Below, one piece after another: positions 32,465 through 45,316 of a DNA stretch of 64,000 nt. The translations under genes were made by a program, and so were the position numbers. How positions within the stretch are numbered: the first letter of the stretch is position 1; every line of letters starts with the position of its first letter. Below the pieces are notes generated by a model, which made no database searches, was not told the origin of the DNA, and saw only the letters and a program-made list of their open reading frames with translations. Origin of the DNA: Tetmemena sp. SeJ-2015 (Eukaryota; Ciliophora; Spirotrichea; Sporadotrichida; Oxytrichidae); NCBI GenBank assembly GCA_027382625.1, contig JAJKFJ010022705.1, positions 79,918-143,917 on the forward strand, in the 5' to 3' direction.

Positions 32465-34560
32465 TCAAGAGTGATGAATGTCTGATTGCAACTCCTCTGC
32501 AGCTTTTTTCTCAAGCTCTTCTTGTTTTAACTTAGGTCTTTTTTCTTTCTTGGTGCCTTCATTTTCTGAATCGCTAGAAGTTGAATGAGAAGGCTCTTTG
32601 TCGATGGGATCGAGTGTGAACTTCAAATTGCAGTCATAAATGTCGAGCAGCTCCTCGTGACTCATCTCTCCAATGTTTTCTAGTCCCACTTTGAACCTTA
32701 TCAAGTCATTCTTTGAAAGAGCCAGTGATCCCATTCCTTTGAATTTCCTCTGGAGGACTTCGTGTAAAGCCATTTAAATATGTAATACATTTTTAATTTG
32801 TTTTAAAGCTATAGTAGTATTCCTAGCGTGACCGCCTGGGTGAAGGATCATTCCTGAATCGAAGTGTTGGCCTTGCTTTGTCGTGATCTGCACAGAAGTT
32901 GGGATGCCCTCTGGATAAGCCTTGTCATATTCCTCTCCTCCGTGCTCGAATTCAATCTTAAAGATAGTATTTGATCTCTAAATATATCTTGTCCATTAGA
33001 TGCTTGGTCACTTCGTTATTTAACGCTTGGAAACCATAATCCATGGGCTTAAGCATCAAAGTCTTCCAGAGTTCATCTATGTCGCTTTAGCTTTCCAATA
33101 CTTTCTCATACTTCACAAATGCCTTCCTTAGGAGACTTGCAACTATATAAACCATAGAGTGGTCTGCGGATTAGCGAGTTTTTGGACTGCGCTTATCAGG
33201 GTCTCCGATAATGCTGAAAGCTGGCTCATAAGCGATTATCTTTATCTTCTCGATGTTTAAAGTAAAGCAAATAATATGTAAACTTGAAATTTTCTGGATT
33301 CCTTTCGAAAAGAATTGACTGAGCATCTTGTTTCAACAAATCTAGGACTCCTTGAATAGCTCCTGCACTCTAGTGCTCATAAACACCTAGCTTGAAGTGC
33401 ATACCCATAACGCAAAAATCATCTCCCTTAGTTCCCAATACTAGATCAAATGGAGAATACTCACTAGATTCAGTTGGTTAGAACTACCTGAAGTATTAAT
33501 TTAACTCTTAGACAATTTAAATCGAAATGAGAAGAGAGAATCTGGGTTTCTAAATATATCCTTAGGCCCTAAAAATCCTCTCATTGCCCTTTGGACTGAC
33601 ATGACTGCAATCTCTGCAGCTAAAGCAGCTGAAGATCCTTTGGAGTCACTCAGTTGTTTTCCTGCTCTGATTGACCTCCAAGGGATGTAGTGAGAAACTA
33701 CCATTCCTACTGCTGACTCGATTTCATCTATTGTTGCTCCATTCATGGCTCCATACGTCACTGCTGAAGCGATAGCTCCATGAACCACATGATCAATTTT
33801 GTGGTTCTTCAACGAGAACACCTCTTTAAATAGCTAAATTATTTCATGTATACTCTGCAAGTCTTCCTCTTATCTCATCGATCAATAACATTCCCTTGAG
33901 AGCATCTTTTCCCTCAAGCTCGGGATTATTTTGACACGCTGCTACCACAACAGGGTAGTAGTCATTGTGTCCGAATTCTCCAGCCTGATGTCCTGGTAAT
34001 TCAGAGTTATATCCAAAAACGGTGCCGTTAGAATCCCATTCACGTACTGCTGCTACGTTAGCCACCACAGCTTTTTCTGCATGCACCCACAGCTTTGATC
34101 CAAAACACTTGGATAAGAAAAAGCGACTTGCTCTAGAATTCTATGCCTACTCTTGTGCTTTAGTTTAGTCTAGGTTCAAATGCTTGTCAGGATTGACAGA
34201 GTACAAATTAATTGCCTCATCTCTAAAAACATTAGGTGCATTAGTTCTTTGAGCTATTGCTGAGATGCCGCAAAGTGCTGAATCTGTGTGGAACAATTAC
34301 ACTCTCTTTAAAACTTCTTCATCATAAAAATAACTTCAAAATTATATAAAAATTTAGACAAACTATCTCATCAATCTTCTTTGTGTCAGTCTTTAGAAAC
34401 TCGTGAGCGTATTCTCCAAGGCCTCTTGCTTAATTACTGTTTCTGGGTAAAGTTGCTGTCGCAAAGCTTCTAGATTTAAAACAAAATTAACATTTTATTT
34501 ATAGAAATAAGATTATTGCATTTGACAATGCTTTTGCAGGTTGCGTGCTAATTATTGCAT
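32465..34560 (-). CDS. prpD: MmgE/PrpD-family protein (2-methylcitrate dehydratase-like), probably mitochondrial
   Basis: Family members dehydrate 2-methylcitrate in propionate breakdown. ATG at 34560 opens MQQLARNLQKHCQMQ, then RSFATATLPRNSNQARGLGE, a basic Ser/Arg leader suited to mitochondria. In order: FHTDSALCGISAIAQRTNAP, MHAEKAVVANVAAVREWDSN (His replaced by no stop), GYNSELPGHQAGEFGHNDYY, EIRGRLAEVFSLKNHKIDHV, HYIPWRSIRAGKQLSDSKGS, GDPDKRSPKTRQSADHSMVY, FEHGGEEYDKAYPEGIPTSV, HPGGHARNTTIALHEVLQRK, and an acidic Lys-rich tail to TGA 32465-32467. Interruptions: a 46-nt intron near 34336, IESs with pointers GAG (33822-33855), AAG (near 33265) and GCTTTA (near 32775). Length about 530 residues, normal for the family. 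The exact substrate (methylcitrate or aconitate-like) is not decided by sequence. Confidence 0.86.
33822..33855 (-). other. 31-bp IES in PrpD gene, pointer GAG
   Basis: CTC (plus) at 33822-33824 and 33853-33855. No GT-AG intron fits the frame; removing 31 bp gives GRLAEVFSLKNH exactly as expected for the family. Confidence 0.83.
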
Positions 34561-34806
34561 TTTCTGGAAGACGTATATCCTTTGTTAGTTATTGAATGTT
34601 AAGATAGTTGCTGATGTCGATTAAGCGATACCTTCCTGTTACTTTTTGATTATAATTAAAGGTTTATAAATATTTAATATACTCTTTATTGTTATTTTTT
34701 AGTAAAAGGAGTAATAAACTAAGAGTAATTAAAGTTAATATTGTTTGTAAGATTGATTTATTGAACTGATGACTGTTTGATTAAACCAAATTCATGAAAA
34801 TCATTT

Positions 34807-37672
34807 TCAAACTTCCTAATTTATGTCCCACCACACACTGTTCTTAAATCTATTTCTTCTAACTTGGAAACCCTCTCTAACCCTTACTCCTAAGAATTTT
34901 ATTTCCTTATTTGACCTCATCCCCTAAGGGCTTATCTATAAATCCTTTTGTAAATAATCTTGACTCTGTGAACTCAAATTTCCATTTTTCTATTCATTTA
35001 TTTTGACTGACTTTTATTGAAATTCCTACTTTGCTTTTACACCTTTATTTATATTTTATTATTGTGACCCCTTGGCATAGGCTTCTATTTACTTCTAAGC
35101 ATCCTCCAAGAGCTACTATTTTTAATCTGAATCTTCAAATTTAATGAATTAGGAATCAATAGCTTCATCACCCTGGCTCCTCTCCAGATTTTTCTAATTG
35201 TCAATGCTAGCGATATCTCTTGTAGCTCCTTACAACTCTTTGAGAAAGCCAGTCTGAGTTTGAAAGAAGTGCTTAATAAATGGCTAAATTAATTTAAAAT
35301 GTATTTTGCTTTCTCTTCTTTAGTTAATTGTACTTATTTTTACTTTAGGAAATAGTAGCTTCTCTTTCTAGCATTACGTGCTCCAAAAGCATGTTGTGCC
35401 TCTTGACATCTTCATGGCTTATTTTTTAAGCTTGAGCATACACATTGGAGAATAATTTATCGTACTCACTTTCCTGCACTAACTCTGCAATCTTTCTCAA
35501 TTCCTCAAGTCTCTCCTAATGCTGATTTTACTTGTGCTGCGATTGTTTGCTTTTCGAGAGCTAGGATACTCTTTTCAAGGGACTATTTATCAGTGGATTA
35601 GAGATATTCTAAGTCTTAGAGAAGTAGTTAGAACTTGATATAGAAGGAGCTGCCGGGTAATGAGAAAGAGAAGGCTTTGAAAATGCCACAGGAGATTAAT
35701 TAAATAGTTTATGTTTATTTATGCCTGATACCCCGGGTTTAGAGTGTGTGGTGATTGTCTAATTTTGGGGCTTGTTTGGTGAGCTCTCAAACTTAGAAAA
35801 GTTAGCTAAGTTGTTTTAAAAAATTAAGAAAATTTATTTAGAATATATAATTTATACTCATGTTGAAATCTTGGGAGGGAAACACTTTATGAGACTTAAC
35901 TTAGTTAGAAAGACAAATAATTATTTATCGCACTTATAAATTAGAAATAAAGAGAGCATGAGGTTAACCAGTGAGGGAAGATAAATTGTTCCCTGTCGCT
36001 AAATTGTTTGAAGGCTGTGATATTCTTAACTGCTAATCTAATTCTAATAAATTCAATTAAATTAAAAAGATAATCAAGATGATTTTTGAGAGTTATGTCT
36101 GGATTAGAATAGAAATGAGAATGATTCTGGATGTTTAAGATTGTGTAAGAGGGTGAGGTTATAGTTTAGTAGGGCTGAATGCTTTAGTCAGCAAATCTTC
36201 CTAACTCAGAATGATTGGAGTTGTAATGGCCTTGTATATATTGAGCTAAGAGCACTCTTTTATCCATCTTGGGTGATTGGTTCATAAAAAGCAGCATTTC
36301 TTTATTCTTTCTGATCTACATAAATAAAGCAATAATATTGCATAAATACTTCTTATTTACTACTTTTAATTAACGATTTGATTCTATGACTTTGTGGCTT
36401 GCATAATTAGCTTGAGAGTTCTAGGGGTGACCTTATCTGTCCATCTTTTATAAGAAGAGCTCACTTGCCCTTAGCCCTACCCATGAGATACAATAGCTTT
36501 CATTTGCTTGTGACCCTGTTCTCTCTCATTTTAAAAACCCTCGTCCTCTTCATCCTCTTTCTGTATTTTTGAAATCCTTGGCTTTTCCACTATAATTTAA
36601 TAGAAAAGATAGTTTTATGATAAAAGTATTCGTTTTAAATGAATTTCAATTCATTAAAGAAGTAAAATTCAATGTAATTAATTTTTATGTGATATAAAAT
36701 ATATTGAGTAAAATAGAAAAATTAAACTATAATTTGCCTTAGTTCTCCGTTATGAATTACACTTTACTGTGAGAGATAATTCTAATTATCAATTTCTTGC
36801 AAACTCCCTCTAAATCGACTTTATAAGCTACTTTTATCATTGATTAAGGAACCTTCATTCAATGAGTCCCTGTGCTATGATTTTTTATCTTTCTGATTTT
36901 GACTGAACTTAGATTTCTTCCTCTGCCCAAATATCTCATCTTCATCATCAACAACAACGACCTTTCGAATTAATATAATATAAAGCATCATTAAAATAAA
37001 CAGAATTATTAGTGTAGTTAACATTATGCGCGCTTGAATGATGATTGAGGGAAGTTTGGTCTTTACTGAAAAGTTCATCTAGTCTTTGATTTGAGGTGCG
37101 AGGTTTTAAGCTTTGATTGCTCCCTCTCTTACTAGAAAAGGTAGGCAAGAGTCCTTTCAAGTTCTTAGAGCTATCAGAGTTTATATTTCCTTAAATAATA
37201 AGTGAAATTTAATTATTACTAGGAGTTCTTTTTGTTTGAGAAGTGCGAATACTTTTAGAGCTAGAGCAGTCTCAAATTTGAATAAGTAAAGATAGCCTCT
37301 TTAATCGCACTCTAAATGTCCTTCTTAGGATCGATTCTCCCATTTTCTACCAACCACTTCAAAGAGTCAATCTCAAACACCGATAACTTTTTATACTCAT
37401 AGCTCATCAGAGTATCTTTCAGGAATTGATTCGAAACTTCAAAAAAGTCCAAATTATTCAAAAGAATTGTTTCAGAATGAAATATAAAAGTTAGGGTTCA
37501 TATAGTACTGATTCATAAGATCCCTGAGAGTGTTATTATTCTTGATAAATCGAGTTTTCTCACTGGTGGAAATAAACTTATTGGGCGAAAGATAGATATG
37601 GGCATCGTTTATCTTTAAAGGCATGCCCTCTTAGTCTCTTTGCAATTCCAAAATAGATACCTTTCTTTTCAT
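34807..37672 (-). CDS. Hypothetical Gln-rich, partly coiled-coil protein
   Basis: ATG at 37672: MKRKVSILELQRDQEGMPLK, INDAHIYLSPNKFISTSEKT, NLDFFEVSNQFLKDTLMSYE, RIDPKKDIQSAIKEAIFTYS. Then low-complexity and acidic parts (TSNQRLDELFSKDQTSLNHH; VVVVDDEDEIFGQRKKSKFS; EKPRISKIQKEDEEDEGF), MDKRVLLAQYIQGHYNSNHS, a helical ERLEELRKIAELVQESEYDK and a Gln-rich end finishing FKNSVWWDINQEV and TGA at 34807-34809. Segments lie in different frames separated by AT-rich DNA, so several IESs are inferred. They are on one strand and in a consistent order, but division into two genes cannot be excluded. No family recognised. Confidence 0.52.
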
Positions 37673-38139
37673 ATCTATTAAAACTCAGAATGATAATTAA
37701 AGAGTCTATAATTTTCAAAAGCTAAGCTAAGGAGAGTTAAGTTTTTCACCTTTGATGTTTCCATCAACGTTAACTTTCTGCTAAAGCTGGGGACTTTTAT
37801 TGCCTGGTTCGGCTTTTATTTAAATCTAAACTTAAGGTGGTTGCACGATTTATGAAAGCCTTGGATCTGCCATAGAAACTTGAGACAGAATGTCCTAATT
37901 CTAAATAAGACTTGACTGAGACCTCAGATTCTCTAATTATCAATCAAGTTTGTGATTAAATAATTAATTATGAAAGCATGTCATGCTTGAGGTTTTATTT
38001 CCCTGAATAACCTTAAAATATTTCAATTTATTTTGAATAAATTAAGAATACTAGGCTATCTTTTAGAGATACTTTAAATTTCCTTATGAGAATTTCTTGT
38101 CCAATTAAGTTCTTTGAAATGATGTAAGCTTCGAATCCT

Positions 38140-40398
38140 TCATTGCTAAATCGTAAGCTAACAACTGATCAATAAACTGTTTAAATATATATTTAAATAA
38201 CTTGTTTAATCTCTAAATTTTTGTTTTTTGGTCTATTCTTCAAGTGGTTGTAGCCCATACTCATTGATGCTCGCATATTGCATGGGCATAACTGTTTTCC
38301 ATGCATTCCCGTTTCCTTTGTTTCTTCTTACTGCTTTTAGATTTTTTATTTATCCCTTTTGAGTTTGCTTGCCGACACCATTTCCTTCCCCTTCAAGATT
38401 TTTATCTTATTCTTTTATATCTTCAGTTTTTATCTAGGCCTCCATTTATCCGAAAGCTGAGACAAAGTAAGAGTTTTGTGCGGATGTGAGTTCAGATGGA
38501 GGGTAATTATTTTTGAGTTGCTGCTGATAAAGCATGGTTGTGGTTGAAGCATTAGTTTGCTCTATTTGTCTAGTATAGGTCTCTCCAATGACCCTTGTTG
38601 AGTCTTGCTTTTGGTGGCTGACAGCTACCCTCATTTTTATGATCTCTTGAGGTCTTGAAGATGGCCTGCTCTCTTCAACACAAATTTAACAGCAAGACAA
38701 TTATGATGTTTAAAATTCAACAGCCTATATTTTCCTGCTTTCTTGCTCATTTTAAGATACTTCTAAACTTTCTTTTTCCCTGATTTCTGTTGCATCTTTA
38801 TTGTGAACATCATCCATCACCAACTGTCTATAGCTAAATTATTTAACTAATAATCATTCAATAGCCTCCTCTAGAATACGATTACTCAAGCAAATTCTCT
38901 GTTGAGGATTTTAAGGAAGATTAAGGGTAAAGAGTTGCATTTGAGCCTCTCAAGTTTTAATTTTAAGCCTGTTTCAAATCAACTTTCAGCTTGTAGGAAT
39001 GAGGGTTATTTCCATAATCTAATACTTAGCCTTCTTATTATAATAGCAAAGATTTATCCATATTGCAAAAATAAAATTTAAATTTTGAATTATTTGATAA
39101 AATATTTTTCTTGCTTTAACTTACATTTAAAATAGTCTATAGATCTTGTTCATTCTTCCTTACCTAAGCTGTTAAAGTTTACTAGTCTTTAGAATTTGTA
39201 ATTTACAAAGGCTGTTGTTTATTGTTAGTCTTTTGATCATGTCCAATTAAATTAATGGTAGAACGTAATGAGTTTACCCCGAAAGTTCCTTAGTTGGTTT
39301 TATTTCTAGACTGAGTTTACAGTTGAGATGAGGACTGCTTCTTATCTCGTGAGTATTGAGTCATCAAAGCATTTCCTAATAGTTTAGCTCTGCTTTTCTA
39401 GTCTATGTTGCCTCCAAAAAGTATGGATTATCTGTTGGCTTATTCCTCCTTAGTAATTTCCTCTTTCAAAAGTCTAATCTACTCCTAAGCATATTTAAGA
39501 TATTATTATCATCATGAAAATTATAACTATTATGGAAAAATTCCCATTTAATTTAAGAGAGCTGACATGTTAAATCCTCTCATTTTGTAAATCTATGAAT
39601 TAGAAATGAGTAAAAAGTAAAATGATATATCTATTTCATTTCCTGATTAATCTTATGCAGTCTAAGAATTTCGAAATGGAATTTCAGCTCCAAGAGCTTG
39701 TTTAAAGTGCTATCTTGAGGGAGTCTGAAACTTGCTCCAGTACTGAGACTTGGTGTATTTTTAATCCCTAGGAATTTATGCAAACAGGTTTCCTGATTTA
39801 CCGTTCTGAGGAGTAGAGCATTAAGAGTACTGAGTGTTTATTTTCATCTATGGCATCATTACTTGCAGCTGCAACTATTTGTATGAATAAGTAAGAAAAA
39901 TTATAGGTTGTATATTTGTTGTTTGCAGGAAAATATTCAGGGGCATCCATAGTATTTATTAAGAAAGGCTATTTGTTTCCGCTATTGATAGAACTCTCAG
40001 CACTTCTATCTTACTTCCTGCTTTTCTTATAGCCCGAATATAGAGGCTTCATCTAAGTGACGCTCCCAGAATTAACAGTTTGTGAGTCAAAATTCTGCTG
40101 CTCATTATTAGTCACTCCAATTTAAATATTCCTTCCATCTTGGATGGAGCCATGTCTGAAGATACTCTAAGTTTTGTAAAGGCTTTATTAACTCTTGTCC
40201 CTGCTCTTTTGTGTTTGCAGCTTAGTAAATTCCAAATTCTTATGATTATTCTACTTTGAGTTTTTATTAGACGTTGGGAGAGTCAGCTAGCTACTTATTC
40301 TGCTTTGGGTTTATGGAAGCTCTTATAGCTTGAAATTCGACCCTCGAATCATTTAGTTTATATTGCTCGAATTGTTTTGCATTTTATTATAATTACAT
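38140..40398 (-). CDS. Hypothetical Gln/Asn/Ser-rich protein
   Basis: ATG at 40398: MQLQQNAKQFEQYKLNDSRV, EFQAIRASINPKQNKQLADS, NEQQNFDSQTVNSGSVTQMK, DAPEYFPANNKYTTYNF, NPQQRICLSNRILEEAIE, VMDDVHNKDATEIREKESLE, then a GTTGAA-pointer IES (near 38680) into ESRPSSRPQEIIKMRVAVSH and SELTSAQNSYFVSAFGQMEA. C-terminal KAVRRNKGNGNAWKTVMPMQ ends in TGA at 38140-38142. In code 6 the Gln content is very high, mostly TAA/TAG. Unknown function; intrinsically disordered by composition. Confidence 0.52.
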
Positions 40399-41070
40399 TT
40401 TATCAAATGAATATCTTATAATCACTCCCTTTGTGCTGGAATGTAGTGGTAATAGAGGGAGTATCGATCATTGATAAAGTAGTTAATAATCGCTGTAATT
40501 AATTAGCTGCTGGAATCTTAGATATTATTAATTATTTTGTACGGATGAGATCAGATTCTCATGAAAAATTTAATCTCCACACATACTAATTGCTATAGAA
40601 TTTATGAATAATGAGAAAAGCCCAATCTTGAAATTCTAAAGAGGGCAGCGACTAAGTAGCCAATAAAATTGCAGCAATGTTTAATAAAACGTAATTAATT
40701 TGAAAATTTAAAGCGAATAAGAAAAGATAGGGTCTGCAGCTAATACTTTACTCAACTTAAACTAATAAATCAAGCTCAACTTTGATTGCTCGTCTACAAC
40801 ATTCTCTCATGATTGGCCTTATTACTGCTCCCTCTTTGAAATTTTACTCATGAAAAGATAGTTTCTTTGTTAGTGCAGGTGTATATTTTATAGGCTTATA
40901 TAATACAGTCTCATTCAAAATATGAAACCTAAATCGTTGTCTAGATGAAATGTTTCATTCATACTGCTGTTTCAAATTACATTAGAGAAGAGGAATAGCC
41001 TCCCTCCTTTCAAGGATAGTGCTTGAAACTTTGAAAGAAGAGAAGCGCTTCATTCTCCCTGTTTGGTTGC
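40399..41070 (+). other. Intergenic AT-rich region
   Basis: About 670 bp without a supportable gene, between the divergently placed ends of two minus-strand genes. Confidence 0.45.
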
Positions 41071-44042
41071 TCATGAACTTGCAGCCTTAGCCTTGGCTCT
41101 TGCAGCTAGTACGAGAGAGTATCTACTGTAGACAAATCTGATGAGGAAGTCTCCTATATACTAACCAAGCAGCCCGTAGCTCGAAACATCACTGTTGAAG
41201 ATTTCCATAGACTTTCTTATGTCATTGTACAAATAGCCCAAGTTAAGTAATGTGTAGAGAGATAAGATAAAATTGAGTTGTAGAGGATGTTCCAGCCGAT
41301 GTATTTGAGTCCACTGGGGTTCTCTTGTGAGTTGGTAGGATCTGTGATAGTGTAGAAGCAGTTGAAGGATGCCTCACCAAAACCGTGGAGGAGCTTTGCA
41401 TAAGCGGTGAGAGACTTTGTGGTGTCAGTGCCCCAGTTCTCTATCAAACTAGCATACCCATTTTGAATAGATGTGATATTATCTCTTAAGTAAATAAATT
41501 TTTACTCTAAAATTAACTCTGCAGTATTTCACGAAAGAGCCAGTGGGCAGCACATTTAACTATTTTAAATATGAAATATGCACATCAATAATTCCGTTTC
41601 CAATACCAGCAATAAGCAGATAGATGTCTAATTAATTATGAAAGAGGGCCAAATTTGTTAAATTAATGTAATTAAATTTATTAAGAATTTTTAATTTCTT
41701 AAATTAGTGGCTCTTCTTAATGATAACTTAACGACTTAAATTAATTTAGCTATATATTTTCTTTCAGATATAACTATCTTAATAATTTTATCTTTATAGA
41801 GTCAATTATTTTTAATAAATAATTGACTTAATTGAATAATGATGGAAAAATTAAAATTTGCGAATTTTAATGTCAGTTGAAGGCTCAAATGCCGCAATCA
41901 AGTTCTATATGTTCAGATCTGCAAGAATAAATACAACTGATGAAGTAAAAAGATAAGTGGATAGAATATTTTAGAATAGAAAAAATATTATATGGAAAAT
42001 GATTGGACAAATTTAAAAATAAATTCATATAGCAAAGCTAATTAAATATTAAGAGTTTAAAAAACTTTGAGTTTCTTGAGTGAAACTGCTGTTGCTGCAA
42101 TATTTATAAAAAATAAAAATCACTTCCCACTTATAGGAAGCGATCGAAATGAATTGCGTAAGTGGTGTAAACTAAATAAAAGGTCAAGAATATTTCGCTG
42201 AGTCGCTGTGGGGTTGCTATAGTAGTAGTAGTAGTAGTAGTAGTAGTATAGGTACCCTGCACCCGGTCAACGAAATTTATATGAACCCCAGCCACCGATC
42301 TCTTCCGGATTTAATTTGTAATTAATCGCCAGCCGCTCCAATATCTTAAATTTTAATCGACCACTTTTTAATTAAAGGTGGCAGCCACCTCGACTTAGAA
42401 TAATTAAGATCTCTAATTCTCAAAAATATTCTAAACACAAAGATGGAGTTGTCTTTCACTTCCTTCCAGACTACCTTCAACTCTTTCCTCCTTTAAACAA
42501 ATGCTAAATATATTTTGCAACATTTCTACAACCACCCTAATCCACGACAATCGCTTCCTATTAGTAGGATTTCCTCATCTCTAGTTTTTTATTGAATAAA
42601 CTTTGAAATTAGACTTCTTAAGTCAAATATAAATCACAATGAAATATTTGTAAATCCCTCGTAAACAATTGTTAAATAGTTATAAGAATGGGTTGAATAT
42701 TCTTGCCGACGAATGAAGTGATAAGGTTATTGACTTCTTTCTCGAAGATCTTAGAAAGACCTCCTTTTTCTTAGACCAAGGGATTTTTTTCAACGAACTT
42801 CACCACAGTATTCAGCAATTCGTGGTCATAATCTATCTATCCGTCTGAAACTTATTGTAGTAACTATCTATCACATTTTAAATAACTTGGAGTAGGAATT
42901 ATCTGAAGGCATAGTTGCCATGTTCAAACTTCACGAGCGGGTCCTCAGAAGACGTTAGGGTGTCAGATGTAATCTGACTCATGCTGAACATGATCGTAAG
43001 TCGATTATAACTTATAAGTGTTATTATTAACTATGAGTCGAAGAATCTTTCCATACTGCTGAGCTATATCAGTATAGAATTAGTTCTTCACGTCGTTCTC
43101 GATAGCCAAAGCTGCTGCTCTTATTGCAAGAGCGTTTCCCATCAAGTTAAACACAAAGGCCAAAATTATCAACTTTCATTTTAATCATCATTCTATACAT
43201 TTTATTCATTGAATGATGTTGCCGACATTTCCATTGAAGCCTGTATATTGTACTGCCAAAAAGGCTTGATAGTCAGTTCCAAAAGTGTAGCACCTTAATG
43301 GAACCTGTGAAAAATTACGACCAATTGCTCGAGTAGCATCAATTTAAAATGCAAACTGCTCATTTCATAGTTATAAGTAGCGTTGAGGAGAGGAGCAGCC
43401 CAGAAGCCGTTGGCTGAAGATTCTTGCTCAGTGATGTTATTTTGGAAATAGGTCCAGTCGTCTAGAGTGAAAACCAATGCATCAAAACAATCGGAGGAGG
43501 ATGGCACGTCGGTCTCAATTTTGAATCCAAGAATGAAGTTGTCAAAATAGTCATAGTAGGGAGTTGCTGAAAAACATTTAATGATCATTCAAAATTTTTT
43601 AGAAGGGAACGTCCACATCAATAAAGCAATTTGCTATATTGATTATGAATCAACGTAGATGGGATCAGATTGGCGAAGCCTTGCCCGCTCCACTAATTGT
43701 CTCTGTCTTAATTCGCGAGGGCGCATTTTTACGAAGCCAGATAGTTCGTCCTCCTCAAACGATTGCTCCATGTAGTAGGAAGCGCTTTTAGCAGGAGTGT
43801 CTGCCTGTTATGATTTGAGTCTCTACTCTATCCTATAAATAGATTAGATCTGTAATCGCTCTTACTTTAGAATAAATAATGAATAAATAAATTTTAAATG
43901 ACTTTTAAGCAAACCCGTTTTCAGATTAAGCCTGCAGCCTCAGGTTGTCTCTAAGCGGACTTAGAGCTGAGACTGAGCTAAGCATAAGCAATCCAAAGAC
44001 TGCTAATTTTCCACAACAACTATTCAGATGCGTGCTTTTCAT
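41071..44042 (-). CDS. Secreted hypothetical protein interrupted by a repeat-bearing IES
   Basis: ATG at 44042 starts MKSTHLNSCCGKLAVFGLLM, then LSSVSALSPLRDN: a signal peptide. Following segments: QADTPAKSASYYMEQSFEED, ELSGFVKMRPRELRQRQLVE, TPYYDYFDNFILGFKIETDV, SSSDCFDALVFTLDDWTYFQ, CYTFGTDYQAFLAVQYTGFN, NALAIRAAALAIENDVKNQF, FSMSQITSDTLTSSEDPLVK, QKGGL-like QEKGGLSKIFEKEVNNLITS, LIENWGTDTTKSLTAYAKLL. After a TACAA-pointer IES (about 41216-41270) it ends LYNDIRKSMEIFNSDVSSYG ... ARAKAKAASS, TGA 41071-41073. An insertion of roughly 1 kb (about 41.5-42.7 kb) separates the last segments. About 450 residues, no family recognised. Confidence 0.62.
42129..42565. mobile_element. Candidate inverted-repeat element inside an IES
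   Basis: ACTTATAGGAAGCGATCG at 42129-42146 and its near-exact inverse CAATCGCTTCCTATTAGT at 42548-42565 (16 of 18) flank 437 bp that include the SINE-like unit and a (TAG)n tract. It could be a MITE-like element, or an inverted pointer pair. Confidence 0.38.
42205..42415 (-). mobile_element. SINE-like repeat with (TAC)n tail, copy 2
   Basis: On the minus strand starts ATTCTAAGTCGAGGTGGC, continues TTTAATTAAAAAGTGGTCGA, TTGGAGCGGCTGGCGATT and GGGGTTCATATAAATTTCG, and ends in a clean (TAC)n tract at about 42219-42248. Body alignment with 15780-15985 is clear along most of its length while the flanks differ. Confidence 0.55.
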
Positions 44043-45316
44043 TTTTCCAGTTTTAAAATACAACTATTGCTCATTAAGATTTTTGAATCTTCTTAAGATA
44101 AAATTATCTTGATCAATTAATGAATATTTTTTTCTATTTCAATAAATACATCTCTATTTCCTTATTTATAGTATAAAATATTTTGATTAAATTTAGAGCT
44201 ATAAATTTCTATTTTACATTTCATCAAAATTTGAGTTTAGATTGGATTTGTGAGATATTAATAAATTATTGAAATCATACTTATATCAACCGATGATCTG
44301 AATTATCTCCAAATAATTTTATTCTGCCTAGAATTAATACTCAATTTATCCTCTCACTCAGAACTTCTTTCATTTTAAATTAGTCACAAATTTGCTGAAA
44401 ATAGCAAGCCCAACAAATAAAATTAGTGATGATGGTTGTTGAAATGGTGGTGTTAAAGTTAATATTTAGCGAGATTAATTAAATTTTTTAAAACGAATGA
44501 GGGCTTGTAATTGATGAAAGCTTAATTAATAGATAATTAAGATTGAAGTTTTCTATTAGAAGCAATATTTAACCCTAAGAAAAAGAAGCAATAAAACAGC
44601 CTTTGAATTATAGATAGGGCATACATTAATTTTAATGAACTTAATGCGCCTTGAAAAATAAATCTTAATTTAGAAAAGTTTATTTCAAAGCTTATTTCAT
44701 AAAATATCATAAGTTAATTTATTAGCAAAACTAAGTGTAAAAAATATTCTACTAAAAGAGCTCATATTCGCCTTAAAGAAAAGATAAAAATAAATTTAAT
44801 TATTTAAAGATAAAGTCCAAATACACTTGAGCTTTTTAGTTATTTAAATGATGAAATAAAGGACAATAATTATTTTATTCAAGATTAAAATACTTTGCGA
44901 TTGTTGAAAGAATCATGACATTTAAATTTCGTGTTTAATCTTCGTAATAAATCTTTCTAGGCAATCAACAGAAAACATAAGAGATTCTATGATAATCTGG
45001 TAATTTGTGGTTTACTTTCATTTTCTTAATTTGAAATATTACTCGACTCGTAGTAAAAGGTATGAGCGGATTTTATTGATAATCCGTTAAATTATATTAT
45101 TTTTAATTGATGTATAAAAAATATTCAAAGTGGTTTTCGTTGCACTGGCTAGTTTATTATTTTTACCAGTTCGCAAATTAATACCTTAAAGAAAATCTCT
45201 CAGCTCAAGATAATTAAGCTAAAAATTAAATACTGGTTTTTAAGATTAATTCTGTTTGCTCAAATTTTTGAAAATTTTTATAATTAAATCAAGTTAATAA
45301 GTTTTAAGCAAAGTCG
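44043..45316 (+). other. Intergenic AT-rich region
   Basis: About 1.27 kb, almost entirely A/T runs; no supportable frame, repeat or RNA seen. Confidence 0.45.

Noticed and set aside
33844..33860. 20-nt GT-AG intron in PrpD instead of an IES
   Set aside because: GTATAC...TTTAG is present, but its removal breaks the frame; only 31 bp with pointer GAG restores GRLAEVFSLK.
42210..42250. CRISPR-like or functional tandem array
   Set aside because: It is a simple trinucleotide run at the tail of the repeat, with no spacers.
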